Positions 55,233 through 64,000 of a stretch of DNA of 64,000 nucleotides are shown here, piece by piece. Position 1 is the stretch's first letter; each line of letters opens with the position of its first letter. This DNA is from Manihot esculenta. Its lineage: Eukaryota; Streptophyta; Magnoliopsida; Malpighiales; Euphorbiaceae. The position numbers and the translations under genes are program-made. The notes below the pieces were generated by a model. It was not told where the DNA came from. It did not search any database and worked only from the letters and a program-made list of their open reading frames with translations. Location: NCBI RefSeq assembly GCF_001659605.2, contig NC_035164.2, positions 12,312,965 through 12,376,964 of the forward strand, in the 5' to 3' direction.

Positions 55233-56311
55233 AACTTGGCATACAAGCCGCGTCCCTCAAGGTCTGCAACACTGTCCTCAGATAATGGGCATACTCTTTT
55301 GCTTATGAGTTCCATGAATGCGGTAGGGGCCTTTATTAGCCCGAACGACATTACTAGGAACTCATAGTACCCATATCTGATTCTGAACACCGTCTTCGGT
55401 ACATCTTCTATTCTCATTCTTAACTGATCGTACCTAGATTTCAGATCTATCTTGGAAAGACAACCAGCTCCTGCTAGCTGGTTTAAAATAGATCGTCGAT
55501 CTAAGGTAACAAATACTTATTCTGGGTAGTGACTTTGTTCAACTGCCCGTAGTCGATACAAAGTCCTAGGGATCCACCTTTCATTTTCATAACCAACACT
55601 AGAGTACCGCAGGGCGAGGTACTCAGTCGGATGAAACCCTTGTCTACCAACTCTTACAACTGCTCTTCCTACTCCTTTAACTCTGCAGGTGCCACCCTGT
55701 AGGGAGGGGTAGGGACGGGTCTGGTCCCCATTATCGCTTTAATTTAAAACTCTATCTCCCTAGCAGATGGTACACCCGGCGACGTGCCTGGGAAAACATC
55801 TAAGAACTTCTCTGACTACGGGCATTGAGGCGGGCTCCCTAACCTGACTGCTATGCTCTCTCACATGAGCTAGGAACCCCCTGGCTACCTCTCCTGAGCA
55901 ACCTACGAGCCTGTAGGGCTGATATCACCTCTAGACATCTCTACATTGTCCCCTCTAAGGACTACCTCTGATCCATCCTGAACTCTAAACCTGATTACAT
56001 TGTCTCCGCTGTCCAAGGTAGCACTACGAGCAGATAGCCAATCCATCCCTAGAATGACATCAGAACCAGTCAAATCTAGAACCACTAGGTCGGCTGGAAG
56101 GCATCTACTCACAACATACTCTGAACTATACCGGTAGACTGACTCTGCCACTGATGGATCACACTTGGGTCCATTGAGCCAAAGAGGACACTCTAAACCA
56201 GAAGCTATCAAACCCAACCTCTCTACGGCTCTCAAAGCATCAAGGAAAGAGAAACATCAGGGTTCATTACAGTATACACATCAGAACATACAAAAGTGAG
56301 ATTACCTGTCA
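55233..56311 (-). pseudogene. T3 protease and RT, 5' part
   Basis: Minus strand: protease region with [35 protein letters not shown] (56235-56020); the active-site DPGASHSF seen in T1 is corrupted. The RT start follows, with frame breaks (RPSTSPW equivalent near 55620), to EDVPKTVF-IRYGYYEFLVMSFGL (about 55400). After MELIS the catalytic FIDD segment of about 26 codons is missing, and the sequence jumps to AKEYAHYLRTVLQTL in another frame. C splits the gene at GLYAKF. Confidence 0.83.
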
Positions 56312-57901
56312 TCACATGTCCGATGTGTCAGCCTCCTGCTGGGTCATGGAGAAAATCCGAGCTGGAGCTGATGGACCTTCTCCGTGGGAACCTACTGAAG
56401 AAGGAGCTATCCCTCTCCCTCTGCCTCTGCCCTGCGCCATGGCTGAAGCTCCTGGCTGAGCCACTCTACCTAAAGCTGTCCGTTGGGACTGTGTCACCAA
56501 GGTCGCAGTGGGACACTCACGTGCCATGTGCCCCTCTTGTCCGCACCTGAAACATGCCATTGTCCCCACCAGGCAGACTCCCTTGTGCGGCCTACCGCAC
56601 CTCGTACATCTGGAGCCATCCAAACCAGAGCTCAAACCATCACCTATTCCCATACTAGACTTTATCTGGTTCCAGAACTTGTTCTTCTTTGATCTTCTGA
56701 GGCCTCTGTCACCCTTTTTACTCTTCATGGTAGTATCGTTCAGAGAGGAGAGATTAACATCACTCGTCCCCGGGACTTTGGAACTCGAAGACTGTGCCAC
56801 AGACTACTTAACTATCCCCTAAATGATGGCACTAGCCTCCATCTTTCGAGCCATATCCACTATAGCATGAAAACTCTCCCTTTCTGCCGATTGGATCAAA
56901 GAGGAATACCTGGAGTGGAGTCTCATGGTATACCTCCTTGCTTTCTTCTGATCTGCATCATAGGCTTGCCCTACATACGACAACAACTCCAAAAACTTAT
57001 CGGTGAACTCATCTACACTCATCTCTTCAGTCTGCCTCAGCTGCTCAAACTCGATTATCTTCAGCTCTCTGGAACTATCTGGAAAAGTCCATCCTGCAAA
57101 CTCATTGGCAAACTGCTCCCAGGATAAGCTCTCCAACCGTGGGTCCACATGGTTTTTGAACCATTCCCTTGCCTTCTTACATTTCAATGTGAACCCTGCC
57201 ATCTGAATGGCTCTACTGTCACTTGCTCCCAACTCATCAGTTATCATCTTTACCGTTATGAGATACTCAAAAGGGTCATCACCTGTTTCAAACTTGGGGG
57301 CATCCAACCTTAGGTAATCCGTCATCTTTACCTTACCCCCAACTGATGAGCTATGTTTGGGTATCTGGACATCAGGAACTATTAGTTCTGCTGGCGGTGG
57401 AGGAGGTGCAGCATTCCCTGGGTTAGGGTTTGCTGGACCTGGGTAGAAGGATGAGGATGGAAACATGGGGTACTATGGGTACAGTGGGAAAAAGGGAGGA
57501 TAGGGCATAAAGGTGGGGTATGGGTGGTAATTGGAATAATCCGATTTACTCCCCATCTGATACCCTAGGCCCTGTGGATAGGGTTGGTACTGAGGTGGGT
57601 GAACAAAACCCGAGGCCTGAGCGCCTCCTTGGGACTCTTCCATACCCTCTGCTGACATACTCCTGCCCAGACTACTATCTCTTCTCTGATCATCCTCTTC
57701 TGTTTTCCTCACCTCATCTGACATTCCGCCTAGAACTGATCTCCTCCTGCTTGCATCAAAAGACCTTCTAGGGTCCCTTGATGTTCCTTCTCTACTAGAT
57801 CTACAAGACCTTGCCCTTTGCAGAGCAGGGGGATGGGCATCCATGCCCTCATTCTCTGGCGGAGCTCCAATCAATCTAGCAGATTGACGAGTTCCTCTCA
57901 T
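56312..57901 (-). pseudogene. T3 gag
   Basis: The ATG at 57901 (MRGTRQSARL) matches the T2 start. Pro/Tyr-rich N-terminus, capsid (KMTDYLRLDAPKFETGDDPF, then AREWFKNHVDPR and ANEFAGWTFPDSSRELK), Lys-rich linker, and intact CCHC knuckle CFRCGQEGHMAREC (about 56550). In-frame stops break it at about 57474 and twice at about 56805-56820; the latter two replace glutamine codons (CAG to TAG) present in T2. Confidence 0.88.
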
Positions 57902-58159
57902 CCTGCTTTCCGAAAAGCACAACATATACACTTAAACATAACATAACATGATCCATGTGAGAACACATGAATCCTCATCACATACATAATATACATAGCA
58001 TATCATTAATGCACATGTCTTTGGTCATGGCATTACACATCATCATACAAGACAGGACTCCACATCCTATCCTAGTGGACATGATTTTTCCTATTGTGCT
58101 TGCCCTTCTATAACCACTATGAGCCCGACACACTATAGGTCCGACCACATGAACCTAGG

Positions 58160-58171
58160 GCTCTGATACCA
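58160..58171 (-). other. T3 primer-binding site (tRNA-iMet)
   Basis: The minus strand reads TGGTATCAGAGC, three bases from the 5' LTR, exactly as in T2. Confidence 0.88.
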
Positions 58172-58174
58172 ATC

Positions 58175-60538
58175 TGTAATGACCTGGAACCTGGACCGCT
58201 ACCGGCGCTAGGATCCAGATCGGCTTAAGGCCGCCGGGACCCGTAGCAAGCCTAACATACATTCTGTACAACAGGTATAATCCCGTACATGATCAAACAT
58301 ATCATAAAACTTTAAACTTTTCCTTTCATTTTCCAAGCTTAACCTGTGCATGCACAAAAACTGTAAACTTAAAACCCCTTACTAGAGCCCTCATCAAATG
58401 CTCCAGTTGGGTCAACATATCATATGTCAAGCTTGGTTCAACAAATCTCATCATAAAATATACATAAAGATCATGTGTCAAAAGGGATAAACCATACATG
58501 ACTAGGGCAAAGCACAACTCTAACCATGACATGTCATTACATATCCTTACATTACAATACATACTTTTACATCATTACATAACTTTACATTACATCATGT
58601 CCACTACTATTCTATCACATAAACACAACCATAGCCATAACCTACTGACCTCTTGAACTATCTCTGTCCCTGCAAACCTGGGATTAGGGGAGAGGGGTGA
58701 GCTATAAAGCCTACTAAGCAGAACTATATAAAGAAAACATTTAAACATATGCCATCATGACACATCACAAACAATACACATCAAGGATGAACTTGTCACT
58801 AATAGCCCTCTACATATCTCATATCATAACATATCCAACTATGCCAGGGGCGATACAGCCACACCTGGTCTTCTCTTACATAGCTCATATCATAATGTGT
58901 CCGACTATGCCGGGGCGATACGGCCAGTCCTGGTCTTCTCTTACATATAACATATTGCCAGGGGCGATACGGCCACGCCTGGTCTTTCTATCTCATGTCA
59001 TATCATATCATGTCATATCGTACAGAGGGCTAGAGGATTATTCAATATTCATCCACATCATCATCATCGTATTATGCAATGCATCATATTCGTGAATTCT
59101 AATGCAAACAACCTATTACATAACATGGTATTCATGATGCATGAACATGCTTAAAACATTTGATTTAATTTTTAAACATAAAGTTCAGTTCTACTCACCT
59201 CTGGCTACCTCTGGACTAACTCTGAAGTAGCTAACACTGCTGAACACCTCGGTTCCTCAGGTCCGATCCTACATAGGTGGACTCAAATGAGGGACCAAAC
59301 ATACTCTAACAGGACTCTAAACAACTCCCCAAAAACCCCCTAAAACATCATAAAACAATCATGCAAAACAAGCAAAGGAAGGCTGGACAGGGCACCTTCG
59401 GCGGCACATTCGGCGGCTAAATGCTCCCACAGATCCGAAAATCAGGCACTTTTGGAGGCAAGTTCGGCGGCCGAAAGTCTCCTCCAGAGACAAAAGCCAG
59501 GCACTTTCGGCGGCACCTTCGGCGGCCGAAAGTCCTTTCTAGAGCCGAAAGTCCATTTTTGGGGGCAAGGTTAGGCGGCCAAAGATTGCTTCCACATGCA
59601 GGTTCGGAAGCCGAAACCACCTTCGGCGGCCGAACCAGGGTTCCCCAGCAAGGCAAAACCCGTTTTCGCCTCATGCAATCCACCTCCAAAACCTCCCACA
59701 CTCACGTCCAACACTTCCAAAACATGCACAACTCATACAACAAGCATATAGGGGTCTCAAACTAGCCTAAACCCTAACAAACATCTCATTAAACATGCAT
59801 TAACATACTTTTATTATAAAGGGTATCAAAACCCTAACATGCACATCCATACAACTCATACATTCCTAGCCCTTAACCCTTCATAAAACTCACTTAAAAC
59901 ATCATAAAGGATAAAGATCTACACTTACCTCTTGAAGCTCGAGGTTTGGTGCGACCCAAGCTTGAAGGTATGGAGGGTCCAAGCTCCAAAAGTCTCCAAG
60001 CTCTCAAAACCTTGATCAAAACTTAAAACTCTTCAAAACAAAGATAAAACTCATGAAAACTTGAGGGATTTGAAGAAAAAGTATAAAAACAACCAAAGGA
60101 GAGCATGAACTCACCTATGCCCGAAAAGATAGAGAAAACTCGCCCATTTTCCAGACAAGGGGCCTTTTATAGGTGGTCGGCTAAACCTCCTTTGGCGGCC
60201 AAAGCTGCTTCCGAAACTTCACCACATTCGGCGGCCGAACATGGGGTTCGGCGGCCGAAAGAAAGCCTCTTTCGGAAGCCTAACGTGCCTCCTAAACAAC
60301 CCCATATTCGGCGGCCGAACTTGAGGTTTGGCGGTCGAACCTGGGTTCTTCCCTCCTTGGTCTTTTCTTTCAAAACCCAATTTCTTTCTCATTGAAAACC
60401 TTCAAAACACTTAAAAATATTTTAGAAAACCTTTATTTTACCCTTCTAGAAGGCTCCGACATCCGAGATTTTTGGATTCCAGCAGAGATCCCGCCGGAAA
60501 GTTGAAATTCCGATGCTGGGGTCTAGCCGAGTATTACA
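58175..60538 (-). repeat. T3 5' LTR (2364 bp)
   Basis: Minus strand TGTAATACTCGGC to GGTCATTACA. It carries the same repeat sets as the 3' LTR without the 459-bp insertion, and the TTCGGCGGCCGAA clusters at about 59396-59640 and 60185-60345. Followed by TGAAG. Confidence 0.93.
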
Positions 60539-60543
60539 TGAAG

Positions 60544-61964
60544 AGTTCCTTTCAGTTCCTGTTCTCCTTGCATTTGGATGCAACTCACCTATTGAATGCT
60601 GTAGACTGTTTCTTTTAGTTCTGGCACTTTCTGGCTCTCATTCCTGCAAAGGTCATTGTTTAGTATATCATCTTGATTCATATCAAAAGTTTCCTGGCTC
60701 AAACAATCAATGATATCTAAACTATAAACAGGGGACATATCATGGGATATTTCATAGTATCATAAACATTAAACTTAATAACTTCCCCTTCAAATTCCAT
60801 GGTGAGAGTGCCATCATGCACATCTATCTTAGTCCTGGCTATGTTTGAGAAAGGACGTCCAAGTAGGATGTCTGAAGTAGTGTTACCATTGTCCTCCTTT
60901 GTATCAATCACATAAAAGTCTGCTGGAAAGACAAGTTCATCTACTTGTACTAGAACATCTTCTAGAACTCCTTTTGGATACACCATAGATCTGTCATCCA
61001 ACTGAATCACTACTCTTGTGTCTTTCAGTGCACTTGCATTCAAAGAATTATAAATAACAAGAGGCATAACATTAATGGATGCACCTAGATCACACATAGC
61101 TCTCTTTATCCCAATATTGCCAATTTTGCAAGAAATAGCAAACATTCCTTTATCTTTGCATTTAGTTGGCAGTTCTCTTTTTATTACAGCAGTTACAACC
61201 TCACTTACACTTACTTTTTCTCTCGCAGCAAGCTTCCTTCTGTTGGTACATAGTTCTTTCAGAAATTTTGCGTACCTGGGAATTTGTTTCATAGCATCTA
61301 ACAGAGGTATGTTGATTTCCACTTTTCTGAAGGTGTCAAGGATCTCCTTTTCTTCTTTTTCTTTTTGTGTCCTTTCAAATCTTTTTGGAAAAGGAGGTGG
61401 AATTTTGAAAGTTACCTGTTGATTTGCATTTGGCTGTTGAACCGGTTTGGCTTGCTCTTTTGGCTTTGAGAGGTGGTGCACCGGTTGGTCTTCTGGAACA
61501 CTTTGTTCTTGCGCCCTTGGGTCTTCTTCATCAGATTTGGTATATTGGAGCTCTTTCCCACTTCTTAATGTGATAGCACTCACATTCTGTCTGGAATTAG
61601 TTTCAGTTTGGGAAGGTATCTTACCTTGGGATTCAAACTTGCTCCTAGATTTGGCCATCTGTCCCACCTGTTGTTGGAGAGTTTGCATAGAGTTTGCCAA
61701 AGTCTCTATCATCTTCTCAAGGTGCTGGTTGGATCTTGGAGGTGCTGGTTGGGCTTGATTTCTTTGATAATTCTGATAGCTCTGATTGTTGTTAGCCCTT
61801 CCATAGCTGAAATCGGGGTGGTATCTCCAACCTGGATTGTAGGTGTTAGAATAGGGATCATGTCTCACCTGGCTATTGTATCCTCCAATGGCATTCACTT
61901 GCTGGCTATCTTCTTGAAGTGTAGGACGTTGATCAGTTGGGTGTCCTACATATGCACAAATCAC
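60544..61964 (-). pseudogene. A3 Athila gag C-terminus and protease
   Basis: Minus strand: zinc knuckle CVICAYVGHPTDQR, whose last cysteine is arginine (about 61935); Gln/Asn-rich linker; KYAKFLKELCTNRRKL-type motif; protease CDLGASINVMPLV (about 61085); and ILLGRPFSNIARTKIDV. The frame is open from 61964 to 60717, where a one-base loss after MKYP shifts it compared with A2. Beyond, IIDCLSQE-type sequence continues to the T3 edge at 60544. Confidence 0.87.
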
Positions 61965-62727
61965 ACATGGCCTAGGTGGCTGAGGTGTCTGAGCCTATTG
62001 AGTTCGACATATGACAAAATTTTTCATAACAGAGGTCAGTTCAGAAATCTAAGAGGAAAGAGTAGATGTACTTACCTCATTGGCTCCTCTCTGCAGTTGC
62101 TTTTCTTCTCCATATTGCCTAGATGAGGCTGCAAGTGTTGAGATCAACTCTCTCATCTCCCTAGGTGTCTTATCTGTAATGGAACCTCCACATGCCACAT
62201 CAATAAATCTCCTTTCAGTTGGTAGCAAACCTCCATAGAAGAATTCTATAAGTTACTTGTCTGAGATATCATGTTGAGGACAACCTGTATACAATCTTTT
62301 GAACCTTTCCCAATACTCATATAAATCCTCAGATTGTTTTTGCCTAATGCTACTGATCGAGACTTATGCCAATGGCTTTAGAAGATGGGAAGTATTTGTT
62401 CAGAAAAGCTATTACCATGTCATCCCATGAATTGATAGATCCAGGTGGTAAATAAAACAACCAATCCTTAGCATAATCATCAAGCAAAAAAGGAAAAGCT
62501 CTCAATTTAACATGTTCTTCAGTTATGCCTTGCGGTCTCATGGATGAACAGACAATGTTAAATTCTTTTAAGTGCTTGTGTGGATTTTCATTCTTTAAAC
62601 CTCTAAATTTAGGGAGTAGATGGATCAAACCTGTTTTCAGTTCAAAGGGAACTGTCAGAGGTGGATAAGTGATGCAAAGAGGTGCTTGATCACCTATAGG
62701 GGCTGCCAACTCTCTCATGGTTCTTTC
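61965..62727 (-). pseudogene. A3 Athila gag, capsid part
   Basis: Minus strand from MRELAAPIGDQAP (62718): LIHLLPKFRGLKNENPHKHL, AFPFLLDDYAKDWLFYLPPGS, then DMVIAFLNKYFPSSKAIG. A shift plus stop near 62350 breaks it before the QKQSEDLYEYWERF region, and further decay follows to 61965. The 5' end of gag is cut by T4 at 62728. Confidence 0.86.
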
Positions 62728-64000
62728 TGTAATACCCGGCTAGACACTGACATCAAAATTCCTACCTTCCAGCGGAATCTCCGTTGGAATTCGGGATTTC
62801 TCGGATGTCGGAGCCTTCTAAAAGGGTAAAATAAAGGTTTTCTAAAATGTTTTATATGTTTTTACGGTTTTGATCAAGAAAGAAAAATTGAGTTTTGAAA
62901 GAAAATGTTTTGGAGGAGAAACCCAGGTTTGACCGCCGAACATGGTGGAGTTGCGGAGGCACTTTTGGCCCCGAAGGTGGTCTGGCCAGTCACCTATAAA
63001 AGGCCCCCTGTCTGAAAATGGGCGAGTTTTCTCTCTCCATTTCCGGGCAAGGTGAGTCTCCGCCACCCTCTTGATGATCTTGTGTTTTCTCCTCAAATCC
63101 TTCAAGATTTTTGTGAGTTTTTACCATGTTTTGAAGATTTTAAGCTAAGATCAAAGTTTTGAAGCTTGGAGACCCCTGAAGCTCGTTCCTCCATATCTCC
63201 AAGTTTGGGATTGCATCTCCTCTCGATCTTCAAGAGGTAAGTGTAGATCCTCATCTTCTCTTATGTTTTTAAGTAAGTTTTATGAAGGGTTAAGGGGTTT
63301 TGATGCATGTTTAGGCTAGTTTTAAAATGTTAGGGTTTATGTTAGTTTAATGATAAATGTGATGCTTAATGTGATGTTTGTTGGGGTATAGGCTAGTTTT
63401 ATGCCCCTATATGCTTGATGATGTGTTTATGCATGCTTTTGAGTATGAGTTTGGAGGGTTTTGGGAGGCTAGATATGAGAGGCAAATCGGATTCTGCCAT
63501 TCTGGAGAACCCAGGTTCGGCTGCCGAAGCCATGTTCGGCCGCTGAACCTGCCTGGGGAGGCAGCTTTAGGCCGCCTAAACTCGCCCCTGAAAGTTGGAC
63601 TTTCGGCTCTGTAGGGGAGTTTCAGCCGCCGAACCTGCCCCCGAAGGTTGGTGACTTTCAGCTCTGGAAGGACTTTCGGCTGCCAAACCCTGCCCCCGAA
63701 AGTGCTTGACTTTCGGCTCTGGAGCGACCTTCGGCCGCCGAACCTGCCGTCAAAAGTCCCCTTCCCAGCCTTCCTTTGCCTGTTTTTCCATGCATATTTA
63801 TGATGTTTTAGGGAATTTTTTGGAGAGATGTTTAGAGTCATGTTAGAGTATGTTTGGTCCCTCATTTGAGTCCACCTATGTAGGATCAGACCTGAGGAAC
63901 CAAGGTGATCAGCAGTGAGATAGCTGCTTCAGAGTTAGTTCAGAGTCAGCCAGAGGTGAGTAGAACTAAACTAATCTTTTATTTTGAAGAATCAAATATT
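62728..64000 (+). mobile_element. T4: Tekay-type LTR, left part
   Basis: TGTAATACCCGGCTAGAC starts exactly where the A3 gag is broken, so this is the left edge of another Tekay insertion in + orientation. It resembles the T3 LTR more than T1. A TATA box (TATAAAAG) is at about 62995. Palindrome motifs occur at about 62935, 63510-63545 and 63600-63750, many with single changes. The window ends before the LTR does, so a full element and a solo LTR cannot be told apart. No gene. Confidence 0.88.

Larger units (their letters stand above)
43179..60538 (-). mobile_element. T3: degenerate Tekay/Del-type element
   Basis: LTR-bounded (43179-46007, 58175-60538) with target duplication TGAAG (43174-43178, 60539-60543). 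It is more diverged from T1 and T2 than they are from each other. The gene has lost the RT active site and the integrase core and carries many stops. A complete copia element (C) splits it at the RT. Without C and a small LTR insertion it would be about 9 kb. Confidence 0.94.

Overview
The window is a plant nuclear heterochromatin-type segment made almost entirely of LTR retrotransposons nested inside one another. I find no host gene, tRNA, rRNA or bacterial-type feature. Ty3/gypsy polyproteins of the Athila, Tekay/Del and CRM-like types, a Ty1/copia element, and primer-binding sites for plant tRNA-iMet and tRNA-Asp point to a flowering plant, probably a eudicot; the species cannot be fixed from the sequence.

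Layout. (1) 1-6243: 3' half of a Tekay/Del chromovirus (T1, + strand) with its 3' LTR, inserted in an old Athila remnant (A1). (2) 6244-28594: A1, an internally deleted Athila copy. Its reverse transcriptase (RT) fragment is split by a 20.3 kb insertion, element X (CRM-like, minus strand, 7458-27757, target duplication AAATC, LTRs identical by eye). X is split by a composite of two further families, Y and Z (11324-24629, duplication AACCT). The Z polyprotein gene is itself split by a chimeric Y/Z element W (20977-23550, minus strand, duplication GAGAG). (3) 28595 to about 42315: Athila A2 (+), inserted in the A1 3' LTR, with its protease gene split by a complete Tekay element T2 (32194-42047, minus, duplication ACAAT). 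(4) About 42320-62727: Athila A3 (minus), meeting A2 tail to tail. It is split by a degenerate Tekay element T3 (43179-60538, minus, duplication TGAAG), which is split in turn by a copia element C (47385-55232, minus, duplication AACTT). (5) 62728-64000: start of another Tekay LTR (T4, +), inserted in the A3 gag gene.

How the parts work together. Z has an uninterrupted gag-pol reading frame apart from the W insertion, so it (or a sister copy) is the best candidate for a recently active helper. Y has no capsid, RT, RNase H or integrase, yet keeps a 446-codon open frame. Its protease-like motif reads DGG instead of DSG, and it shares LTR ends, primer site and a leader block with Z. Two separate insertions, Y-Z and W, carry a Y terminus at one end and a Z terminus at the other within one target duplication. 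This suggests that Y and Z cDNAs are handled in the same particle and can be joined before integration. The Y/Z pair is the most unusual system in the window. Element names (T1-T4, A1-A3, X, Y, Z, W, C) are mine.
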